Assembly (NCBI GenBank): GCA_947652805.1
Contig: CANTEM010000062.1
Span: 1 to 6,836, forward strand
DNA length: 6,836 nt
Source: an uncultured Clostridia bacterium
GTDB lineage: Bacteria > Bacillota > Clostridia > Oscillospirales > CAG-272
Direction: 5' to 3'
Shown: piece after piece, positions 1 to 5,572 of the stretch
Numbering within the stretch: the stretch's first letter is position 1
How the letters are laid out: each line of letters starts with the position of its first letter
Position numbers and translations under genes: made by a program
Notes under the pieces: model-generated
Told to the model about the DNA's origin: nothing
The model's database searches: none
What the model saw: the letters and a program-made list of their open reading frames with translations, nothing else

Positions 1-40
1 TTGTGCAAGGGAAGGCAGGGGAAGAAGGGGCATGTCGTAA

Positions 41-169
41 AAGGAGGAATCTATTCGTCAGCTGCTGCTGTTGCTTGTGGTTAGTATTGCTGTAGCTGCT
101 GCGGCAAGTTATGTGCCTGTAAAACGGATTGCTTCCAAGCGTCCGATTGATGCAATCCGCAACAGATAA
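41..169 (+). pseudogene. C-terminal remnant of an FtsX/MacB-type ABC transporter permease
   Basis: The frame ending at the TAA at 167-169 encodes one hydrophobic helix (QLLLLLVVSIAVAAAASYV) followed by a basic tail ending PVKRIASKRPIDAIRNR. A last transmembrane helix followed by a 'P..R.A...P..A.R' tail is typical of FtsX/MacB-type permeases, which act with an ATPase in the membrane. Reading upstream, the same frame hits TAA at 38-40. The other two frames of positions 1-40 give no hydrophobic permease-like sequence. There is no ATG or good start in the surviving part, although an AAGGAGG lies at 41-47. The piece is therefore a truncated or rearranged gene end, or possibly a frameshift or assembly edge at the window start. 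Its stop is 29 bp before the adenylation gene, so it could have been co-transcribed with it. The family call rests only on the short tail pattern. Confidence 0.5.
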
Positions 170-198
170 AACTGAATTTAAGAAAGCGTAGAAAAATC

Positions 199-1737
199 AT
201 GAAAAATGTTTTGCAATATCTTGAAAAATCTGCTATAATGCACCCTGGGAAAATTATTTTTGCAGATGCGGACAAATCGGTAACATACGCTTCCTTTGTG
301 GAAACGGCGATGGCTGTAGGAACAGCCATCGCCTCCCCCCTAGGGGGGAGGCGAAACTGCCCGATTGCAGTTATAATGCCCCGTTCTGTAGAAAACCTCA
401 TCGCCATGATGGGGGTGGTATACAGCGGGAATTTTTATGTTGTAATCGACTGCGAAATGCCCCGGGCAAGAGTGGAAAAGATTTTTGGAACCCTACAGCC
501 GGCGGCGGTGATTCTGCCCCGGGAATGGAAGGATGAACGCAGCGCATGGGCGCCGGATATCCCATTTTTTGCATATGAGGATTGTGCCGGAACAGTGGCA
601 GATAACGCGCTGCTTGGTGCAATTCGCGGCGCTATGGCGGATACGGATCCCCTGTATGCGCTGTTTACTTCCGGTTCCACAGGCAATCCGAAGGGAGCTG
701 TGCTTAGTCACAAAAATGTAATTGCCTATTCCAAATGGTATGCCGATACGTTCTCTATTACAGAAAAGACAGTGTTTGCAAATCAGACGCCGTTCTATTT
801 CAGCATGTCTGTGTCGGACATTTTTTCTACCATGCGCACGGGCGCGACGCTGCACATTATTCCCAAAAGTCTGTTTTCTTTCCCGGTAAAGCTGATTGAA
901 TTTCTCAACGAACGCCAGGCAAACACGATTTATTGGGTTCCTTCCGCACTTTGCATTGTTGCAAACTGGAAGGTATTGGATTATGTGATGCCTGCGCATT
1001 TGGAAAAGATTCTTTTTGCAGGTGAAGTAATGCCGGTACGGCAGTTGAATTACTGGATGGATAAGCTGCCGGATGCTGTGTTTGCCAACTTGTTTGGACC
1101 CACGGAAACAACGGACATATGTACCTATTATGTAGTGGACAGAAAATTTGACGACAGCGATACCCTTCCCATTGGCAGAGCTTGCGACAATTGCGATGTA
1201 TTTATCATTGGTGAGGACGGCAAACCGGTGTCCCGGGGGGAAGAAGGAGAGTTGTATGTCCGCGGTTCCTTTGTAGGAATGGGATATTATAATGATCCGG
1301 AAAAAACTGCCGCCGCGTTTGTCCAGAATCCTTTGCAAAACAGCTATCCCGAACGGGTGTATAAAACAGGAGACCTGGTGCGGGAGAATGAGCGGGGAGA
1401 GCTGTTGTATATTTCCCGCAAGGATTTTCAGATCAAGCACATGGGCTACCGGATTGAACTCAGCGAAATAGAGGCAGCCGCCGGAGCGATTCCGGAAATC
1501 AAAGCCTGTGCCGCAGTGTATGACGGAAGTCAGGACAAGATTATCCTTGTATATCAGGGAAAGCGTCTGGATGACGCTGTGCTGTGTCAAACCCTTGGAG
1601 GGCGGTTGCCGGCATATATGATGCCCAGCTCCTTTATCCGGGTGAAGGCAATGCCCTATAATCAAAACGGGAAAATTGACCGGACATATTTGCGGGACAA
1701 TTATGCCTCTCTTGCATCTGCACCGTGTACCGTTTGA
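199..1737 (+). CDS. DltA-like adenylation enzyme (AMP-forming carrier-protein ligase), altered substrate pocket
   Basis: This is an ANL-superfamily adenylation protein of 512 residues, close to the roughly 505 usual for DltA. Cytoplasmic DltA activates D-alanine with ATP and loads it on the carrier DltC. Visible core motifs are LFTSGSTGNPKG (155-166), NQTPFYFSMSVSD (195-207), GPTETT (300-305), YKTGD (388-392), DFQIKHMGYRIE (409-420) and NGKIDR (490-495), with the catalytic A10 lysine at Lys492. Aligned from memory to Bacillus subtilis DltA, the Asp that binds the substrate amino group (PFSFD) is Ser202, and the D-Ala-selecting Cys (FCGE) is Ala274. Position 330 in GrsA numbering is Asp306. 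The substrate is thus probably not plain D-alanine. The start at 199 keeps the normal N-terminus (NVLQYLEKSA), but its ribosome site is weak. The neighbouring carrier, MBOAT and SGNH genes place it in an envelope acylation pathway. Confidence 0.9.
   Translation: MKNVLQYLEKSAIMHPGKIIFADADKSVTYASFVETAMAVGTAIASPLGGRRNCPIAVIMPRSVENLIAMMGVVYSGNFYVVIDCEMPRARVEKIFGTLQPAAVILPREWKDERSAWAPDIPFFAYEDCAGTVADNALLGAIRGAMADTDPLYALFTSGSTGNPKGAVLSHKNVIAYSKWYADTFSITEKTVFANQTPFYFSMSVSDIFSTMRTGATLHIIPKSLFSFPVKLIEFLNERQANTIYWVPSALCIVANWKVLDYVMPAHLEKILFAGEVMPVRQLNYWMDKLPDAVFANLFGPTETTDICTYYVVDRKFDDSDTLPIGRACDNCDVFIIGEDGKPVSRGEEGELYVRGSFVGMGYYNDPEKTAAAFVQNPLQNSYPERVYKTGDLVRENERGELLYISRKDFQIKHMGYRIELSEIEAAAGAIPEIKACAAVYDGSQDKIILVYQGKRLDDAVLCQTLGGRLPAYMMPSSFIRVKAMPYNQNGKIDRTYLRDNYASLASAPCTV
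211..239 (+). promoter_or_regulatory. Promoter-like sequence inside the 5' end of the adenylation gene
   Basis: TTGCAA (211-216) and TATAAT (234-239) are separated by 17 bp, and TG at 231-232 gives an extended -10. This matches a vegetative sigma-A promoter well, yet it lies within codons 5-14 of the adenylation gene. A transcript from it would start near 246, after the likely start codon, and would immediately carry the hairpins at 306-354. It may be cryptic. If active, it would drive the downstream carrier, MBOAT and SGNH genes without a full adenylation enzyme. Confidence 0.3.
306..333 (+). repeat. Perfect 12-bp inverted repeat with a 4-nt loop within the adenylation gene
   Basis: GGCGATGGCTGT (306-317) and ACAGCCATCGCC (322-333) are exact reverse complements around the loop AGGA. 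The segment encodes part of the N-terminal subdomain (TAMAVGTAIA). Its right arm overlaps the palindrome at 329-354, so in RNA the two hairpins compete. Confidence 0.75.
329..354 (+). repeat. Perfect 26-bp GC-rich palindrome within the adenylation gene
   Basis: Bases 329-341 and 342-354 are exact reverse complements, with core GCCTCCCCCCTAGGGGGG. It encodes residues around IASPLGGRR, where family alignment shows no length change, so the reading frame is intact. The GCCTCCC/GGGAGGC ends resemble the intergenic repeat at 1838-1906. This may mean an in-frame repeat insertion or conversion, but that is inference. Confidence 0.75.
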
Positions 1738-1772
1738 TGTTTGTGAAAACGTAGTATGCCTCCTTTGTGCAA

Positions 1773-1844
1773 ATTACCACTGAACAAAAAGGCTCGCAAA
1801 ACCCAAAGATTCTCTCGTGTATTTACCAATGAATCAAAAGCCTC
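1773..1844 (+). repeat. Pair of imperfect 23-bp direct repeats in the dltA-dltC gap
   Basis: Positions 1773-1795 (ATTACCACTGAACAAAAAGG then CTC) and 1822-1844 (TTTACCAATGAATCAAAAGC then CTC) match at 18 of 23 positions, offset by 49 bp. The first copy follows a GCCTCCTTTGTGCAAA stretch; the second runs into the hairpin element at 1838-1906. This suggests a decayed tandem or composite repeat insertion in the gap after the adenylation gene. No coding sequence is seen there. Confidence 0.45.
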
Positions 1845-1906
1845 CCTTTGCACAAGGGAGCCAAGCGGAGAGGAAAACCTGTGCCGCTCTCCAGCTGGGG
1901 GAGCCT
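1838..1906. repeat. Intergenic hairpin-rich repeat element (MITE/REP-like)
   Basis: The element starts AAGCCTCCC and ends GGGGGAGCCT. It contains a 7-bp stem (1842-1848 with 1854-1860, loop TGCAC), a 6-bp stem (GGAGAG 1867-1872 with CTCTCC 1887-1892) and the palindrome CCAGCTGG (1891-1898). GGGAGCC occurs twice in direct orientation (1856-1862 and 1899-1905). Short GC-rich hairpin repeats with CTCCCTT...AAGGGAG ends are common between genes in many Clostridia, so this is likely one of them. It has no open frame. It lies inside the acylation operon, between the adenylation and carrier genes, and could reduce read-through or alter mRNA stability. Its exact boundaries are uncertain. Confidence 0.5.
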
Positions 1907-1943
1907 AATCAAAACTTTATAATCATAGAAAGGATTTTTTATC

Positions 1944-2171
1944 ATGGAAGAACTGCTTACTATTCTGGAGAACCTCAAGCCCGGCGTGGATTTCGCCGCA
2001 CAAACAGATCTGATCGAGGATCACATTTTGGATTCTATGTCGGTTGTTATGCTGGTAGGTGAACTAAACGACGAATTTGACATCGAAATCACACCGGTAG
2101 ATGTAGTGCCGGAAAACTTCAAGACAGTTGACGCAATTTGGGCGATGATCCAGCGTTTGTCTGACGACTGA
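1944..2171 (+). CDS. DltC-like acyl carrier protein
   Basis: This is a 75-residue acidic protein of carrier-protein size. The motif DHILDSMSVVMLV has Ser31 right after Asp30, the usual attachment site for 4'-phosphopantetheine. It is followed by an EFDIEITP segment typical of the second helix in DltC/ACP folds. In the cytoplasm it should accept the acyl group made by the upstream adenylation enzyme as a thioester and offer it to the MBOAT downstream. A good ribosome site (AGAAAGGA, 1927-1934) precedes the ATG at 1944. The gene is separated from the adenylation gene by 206 bp of repeat-rich DNA, and from the MBOAT gene by 52 bp. A general fatty-acid ACP is possible by sequence alone, but the neighbours favour a dedicated DltC-type carrier. 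The canonical order dltA-B-C-D is changed here to A-C-B-D. Confidence 0.88.
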   Translation: MEELLTILENLKPGVDFAAQTDLIEDHILDSMSVVMLVGELNDEFDIEITPVDVVPENFKTVDAIWAMIQRLSDD

Positions 2172-2223
2172 TTTGCGCATATAATCTTAGATGAAACTCT
2201 GAAGGAAAGGTGTAGTCGAATCC

Positions 2224-3813
2224 ATGGCTTACAGTTCCATTGTATATTTACTCCCGTTTCTCGGCGCTGTACTTCTTTTGTATAACAGTATGCCGAGAAA
2301 ATTCCGCTGGTGCGTACTGCTCCTTGCCAGCTATGTCTTTTACTGGCTGAATAGCCCCTCCACCCTGATTTTCCTGCTCTTATCCACGGTACCGGTATAC
2401 TTTGCCGGAATTTTCTTGAATAAAATTCAGGACGGCTTTGAGCTATCCAAAAAAGCCCTGGATAAGGAAGGCAAAAAGAAGCTGCGTGGCGTGATCGGGT
2501 GGCAGAAGAAAGCGGTATGTGCCTGCACCTTTCTGTTTATTTTCGGATTGCTTGCTTTTTTGAAGTATTATCCTTTTGTCAGCGAAAATATTAATCATTT
2601 TCTGGGACTGTTCAGTGAAAAACATATGCTTCCAAAGCTGAAGATGATCCTGCCTCTCGGTATTTCCTATTATACCTTACAGGCTGCCGGCTATATCATT
2701 GACGTATATCGGGGAAAATACCGGGCGGACAAACATATCGGCAAGGTCGCCCTGTTTCTTTCCTTCTTTCCGCAGATTGTGGAAGGACCTATTGCACGGT
2801 TCGATCAGACGGCGGATCAGTTAATGGAAGGAAACCGGACAACCTATAAAAATCTCACATGGGGCGCGCAGCTGATTCTCTGGGGACTGTTTAAAAAGAT
2901 GGTTGTTGCAGACCGCGCAAATCCCTTTGTGGCAGAGGTTTTCGGAAATTATACGGAGCACAGCGGCGCAGTGCTGCTGATGGGCGGTATTTTATTCACC
3001 GTGCAGATTTATATGGAATTTTCCGGTTGCATGGATATCGTAATCGGCAGTGCGCAGATGTTCGGCGTAGCGCTTCCGAAAAACTTTGCCCGCCCCTTCT
3101 TTGCAGTTTCCGTCAATGACTTTTGGCGGAGATGGCATATTACATTGGGCGCATGGCTGCGGGACTATGTATTCTATTCCGTGTCCCTCTCAAAAGGATT
3201 TGGAAAGCTTTCCAAAAAAGCCAAGGAAAAGCTCAGTCCATTCCTTGGTGCACTGATTCCTTCCGCTGCGGCCCTGTTCTGTGTTTGGTTCTGTAACGGT
3301 ATATGGCACGGCGCAGGCTGGAAATACCTTGCATACGGAATGTACTATTATCTGATCATGCTCCTCGGTATGCTGCTGGAACCTCTTTTCACCAAGGGAA
3401 CATCACTCCTACACTTGAATCGTGAGGGGAATGGATTCCGCGTGGTGCGGATCTTGCGCACCTGTATTTTGGTGGTAGGTGGTATGACCTTGTTCCGCGC
3501 AGAAAGCGTTGGCGCGTTCGGTGCAATGCTGCTGCGTATCTTTACAGACTTTGCTCCCGGAACGGTTGCGGACGGAACGCTGCTGCATCTGGGGATTGAC
3601 GGATGGGATTTCATTGCAATTGCCGGGGGCTGCGTCGTTGTTTTGATCGTAAGTATGATACAGGAAAAGGGATATTCCCTGCGGGAAACGGTTGCGGCTC
3701 AGAATATCGTACTGCGCTGGGCTGTGTATTTCGCATTGATCTTTGCAGTGGTCATCTTCGGTGCATACGGTCCCGGATATGACCAGGTTGCATTTATCTA
3801 TGGGCAATTTTAA
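2224..3813 (+). CDS. MBOAT-family membrane acyltransferase (DltB/AlgI/PatA-like)
   Basis: This is a polytopic membrane protein of 529 residues with about a dozen hydrophobic segments. MBOAT signatures are LGISYYTLQAAGYIIDVYRG (145-164), FPQIVEGPIARF (182-193), FWRRWHITL (300-308) and NGIWHGAGW (358-366). His362 is the expected catalytic histidine and His305 the second conserved one. DltB proteins are usually about 400 residues; this length, the WRRWHITL form and the C-terminal LFRAESVGAFGAML segment look more like AlgI/PatA O-acyltransferases. The protein ends FIYGQF (524-529), close to the FIYFQF ending of AlgI-type enzymes, whose tyrosine is proposed to relay the acyl group; DltB normally gets this motif from DltX. 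It should move the carrier-bound acyl group across the membrane. AAGGAAAGG at 2202-2210 is the likely ribosome site, with a slightly long 13-nt spacer. The gene ends 16 bp before the SGNH gene. Confidence 0.92.
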   Translation: MAYSSIVYLLPFLGAVLLLYNSMPRKFRWCVLLLASYVFYWLNSPSTLIFLLLSTVPVYFAGIFLNKIQDGFELSKKALDKEGKKKLRGVIGWQKKAVCACTFLFIFGLLAFLKYYPFVSENINHFLGLFSEKHMLPKLKMILPLGISYYTLQAAGYIIDVYRGKYRADKHIGKVALFLSFFPQIVEGPIARFDQTADQLMEGNRTTYKNLTWGAQLILWGLFKKMVVADRANPFVAEVFGNYTEHSGAVLLMGGILFTVQIYMEFSGCMDIVIGSAQMFGVALPKNFARPFFAVSVNDFWRRWHITLGAWLRDYVFYSVSLSKGFGKLSKKAKEKLSPFLGALIPSAAALFCVWFCNGIWHGAGWKYLAYGMYYYLIMLLGMLLEPLFTKGTSLLHLNREGNGFRVVRILRTCILVVGGMTLFRAESVGAFGAMLLRIFTDFAPGTVADGTLLHLGIDGWDFIAIAGGCVVVLIVSMIQEKGYSLRETVAAQNIVLRWAVYFALIFAVVIFGAYGPGYDQVAFIYGQF

Positions 3814-3829
3814 CGGAGGGTGAGTTAAA

Positions 3830-4825
3830 ATGGATGAAGGAAAATCAAAAGGCACTCTTCTGAATGTGACAAAATCCATTGTCTTTGTTCTGATTCTTGC
3901 GATTTTATTGATGGGCGTTTCTTATTTAATGGCGCCGAAGGACAATACAAAGGAAAGTGGTATTACCAATCCAAACGCCAATGGGTTTTACTCTGAACCG
4001 AAGAACTCCATTGATGTTGTTATGATCGGCAATAGCGACGCCTACAGTGGATTTTCACCTATGGAGCTTTGGGATGCCTGCGGCTATACCTCCTATGTCA
4101 GTGCGGAGGGCTTGCAGGTTCCGGCAGGCTCCCTTGCCATGCTAAAGCGGATTTTGGATTATCAGAAGCCAAAACTGGTTATTCTGGAGACGGACGGGAT
4201 GTTTACCAAAACAGATGCGTCGCAGAATATTGTCAATGCATTCAATGCGGTTCTGGGCGAACCATTCAGCGTATTCCGGTATCATAACCGGTGGAAAAAA
4301 CTTAGATGGAAGGATATCTTCCGCAAACCCTTTTATACAGCCCACTGCATTACGAAGGGGCAGATGCTGTCTAACAAGGTGAAGGGGTATACCGGGGAAG
4401 AATACATGGTAGAAACAGAGAAACGGGCGAAAATCCCCGGCTCGTCTGTTATCGCGGTCAAACAGATTCAAAAGCTGTGTGAAGAAAACGATATGCAGCT
4501 GCTGCTCTTGGAAATGCCTTCCGAATCCTCCTGGAATTATAAACGGCACAACGCGGTAAAGGATTTTGCAAAGGAGCATGACATGCCGTTTGTAGATTTG
4601 AATCTGGATCGGGATCGGTTTGGTTTTGACTGGACTACAGATTCCCGGGACGGAGGAAACCACTTGAACAGTGCAGGCGCCCGCAAGGTTACCCGATTCA
4701 TCGGAGAATATTTAAAAGAGCATTATGATTTGCCGGATCATCGGGAGGATGCGGATTTCAGCATCTGGCATGAGGATTTCAAGGCATATACAGAACAGGT
4801 GCGGTTTACAGAAGAAGAAGGATAA
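3830..4825 (+). CDS. Membrane-anchored SGNH-hydrolase-like protein in the DltD/AlgJ position
   Basis: This protein of 331 residues has one N-terminal membrane helix (about 15-34) and an extracytoplasmic domain. Block I is VVMIGNSDAYSGF, with Ser69 as likely nucleophile. The last block is DGGNHLNSAGA, with Asp274 and His278 completing the catalytic set; the D-x-G-x-H spacing fits clostridial SGNH relatives. VILETDG (117-123) lies at an internal strand. A charged tail of about 30 residues follows (LPDHREDADFSIWHEDF). In Dlt and alginate or peptidoglycan acetylation systems, a protein of this type works outside the membrane with the MBOAT, transferring or editing the acyl group on the polymer. 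GGAGGG (3815-3820) is a strong ribosome site, and the 16-bp gap to the MBOAT gene supports one operon. Similarity to true DltD beyond the SGNH layout is not evident by eye, so an AlgJ/PatB-like or esterase role is possible. Confidence 0.82.
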   Translation: MDEGKSKGTLLNVTKSIVFVLILAILLMGVSYLMAPKDNTKESGITNPNANGFYSEPKNSIDVVMIGNSDAYSGFSPMELWDACGYTSYVSAEGLQVPAGSLAMLKRILDYQKPKLVILETDGMFTKTDASQNIVNAFNAVLGEPFSVFRYHNRWKKLRWKDIFRKPFYTAHCITKGQMLSNKVKGYTGEEYMVETEKRAKIPGSSVIAVKQIQKLCEENDMQLLLLEMPSESSWNYKRHNAVKDFAKEHDMPFVDLNLDRDRFGFDWTTDSRDGGNHLNSAGARKVTRFIGEYLKEHYDLPDHREDADFSIWHEDFKAYTEQVRFTEEEG

Positions 4826-4835
4826 TAAGAACCCG

Positions 4836-4868
4836 ACCCGCCATCGCAAGTAAAACTTGCGGGCGGGT
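4836..4868 (+). other. Strong hairpin just after the acylation operon
   Basis: ACCCGCC (4836-4842) pairs with GGCGGGT (4862-4868), and CGCAAG (4845-4850) pairs with CTTGCG (4856-4861). The loop is TAAAA, with a 2-nt AT bulge. No T-run follows, so by itself it is not a classic intrinsic terminator. It may protect the mRNA 3' end or support the terminator at 4898. Confidence 0.55.
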
Positions 4869-4897
4869 TCCCCGGAACCTTGTTGTATTCACAATAA

Positions 4898-4926
4898 AAA
4901 ACAGTCCCCTTGCCAGGGACTGTTTT
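4898..4926 (+). terminator. Rho-independent terminator of the acylation operon
   Basis: A perfect 11-bp stem pairs AAAACAGTCCC (4898-4908) with GGGACTGTTTT (4916-4926) around a 7-nt loop. The stem ends in TTTT and is followed by GCTTTTG. An A-rich 5' side means it could also work in the other direction. It separates the SGNH gene from the comEB-type operon. Confidence 0.8.
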
Positions 4927-4972
4927 GCTTTTGTCAAAAATCAAATTTATGTTTCATGAACGCTTCTTTCTA

Positions 4973-5001
4973 TTGACTTAAATGGCACGGAGAAGTATAA
5001 T
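4973..5001 (+). promoter_or_regulatory. Sigma-A promoter for the deaminase-lipoprotein-phosphatase operon
   Basis: TTGACT (4973-4978) and TATAAT (4996-5001) are separated by exactly 17 bp, a near-consensus vegetative promoter right after the terminator. Transcription would start near 5008, leaving a leader of about 60 nt rich in T and A. No operator or riboswitch is recognisable in the leader. Confidence 0.8.
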
Positions 5002-5067
5002 AAAATGGTATATATCTTTTTTTCTTTTTGATCTGTATTATGACAAAATAAGAAAAGTTGGTGAATC

Positions 5068-5556
5068 ATGGTGGATCGCGTTTCAAAAATCAATTACTAT
5101 TTGGATATCGCCCAGACTGTTTCTGAAAGAAGCACTTGTCTGCGGCGGCGTTTTGGCGCAATCATTGTAAAAAACGATGTTATTATTTCTACCGGTTATA
5201 ACGGCGCCCCCCGGGGGCGGATCAACTGTACCGATATCGGAGAATGTCCCAGAGAACAAATGAATATCCCCAGAGGAGAGCGGTATGAGATGTGCCGAAG
5301 CGTCCATGCAGAAGCAAACGCTATCATTGCCGCTACCCGGGAACAAATGCTGGGCGCTGCTTTGTACATGTGCTGCACTTCTCCTGCGGGGGAGCTCGTA
5401 GGGGGGACATGCTCCTGTATGATGTGTAAGCGATATATCATCAATGCCGGCATCGAGCGGGTGTATGTCCGGGACACAAAGGATACCTTCACTGTTTTTG
5501 ATACCAAGGACTGGGTCGAAAATGATGACAGCCTTTCCGGAAAATTCGGATACTGA
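5068..5556 (+). CDS. comEB: ComEB-like deoxycytidylate (dCMP) deaminase
   Basis: This is a zinc-dependent cytidine/deoxycytidylate deaminase of 162 residues, usual for the family. It should convert dCMP to dUMP, feeding thymidylate synthesis in the cytoplasm. The active site is SVHAEANAI, with His80 a zinc ligand and Glu82 the proton shuttle; Cys117 and Cys120 (SCMMC) are the other zinc ligands. The usual PCxxC proline is Ser116. The segment GYNGAPRGRINC...C (43-60) has the Asn/Gly loop and extra cysteines seen in dCMP deaminases with a second zinc site. The start at 5068 has only a modest ribosome site (AGAAAAG); the in-frame GTG at 5071 is an alternative with almost no effect on the protein. 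It is first in the operon driven from 4973-5001. comEB next to a YwlE-type phosphatase gene is a common Firmicutes pairing, to my knowledge. Confidence 0.92.
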   Translation: MVDRVSKINYYLDIAQTVSERSTCLRRRFGAIIVKNDVIISTGYNGAPRGRINCTDIGECPREQMNIPRGERYEMCRSVHAEANAIIAATREQMLGAALYMCCTSPAGELVGGTCSCMMCKRYIINAGIERVYVRDTKDTFTVFDTKDWVENDDSLSGKFGY

Positions 5557-5572
5557 AGAAAGGAAAATGTCC

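Noticed and set aside
41..169. Possible DltX small membrane protein upstream of the adenylation gene
   Set aside because: The single helix is followed by a basic tail (KRIASKRPIDAIRNR), not the aromatic C-terminal motif of DltX, and there is no normal start codon. A permease tail fits better.
493..1665. 390-codon open frame on the minus strand
   Set aside because: It lies wholly opposite the adenylation gene, whose motifs are clear. Its translation shows no domain and is rich in His, Ile and Arg, as expected of an antisense shadow.
1773..1906. CRISPR array
   Set aside because: There are only two imperfect copies of a 23-bp unit with a single 26-bp gap between them, with no further copies and no cas gene.
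1817..2062. 81-codon plus-strand frame over the intergenic repeat
   Set aside because: It runs through the hairpin repeat and then out of frame through the carrier gene, with no ribosome site or recognisable motif.
199..2171. Nonribosomal peptide synthetase loading module
   Set aside because: No condensation or thioesterase domain is present, the carrier is a separate DltC-sized protein, and MBOAT plus SGNH genes follow directly, which fits envelope acylation.
3409..3879. 156-codon minus-strand frame across the MBOAT end
   Set aside because: It is antisense to the conserved C-terminal MBOAT region and the start of the SGNH gene, with no recognisable domain and no promoter or ribosome site noticed.
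4982..5170. Short plus-strand frame starting ATGGCACGG
   Set aside because: Its start lies between the -35 and -10 of the promoter at 4973-5001, and it overlaps the deaminase in another frame; no domain is seen.
5444..5572. Upstream extension of the lipoprotein frame
   Set aside because: It would overlap the deaminase by over 100 bp and bury the lipobox signal 43 residues inside the protein; the ribosome site before 5573 is better.
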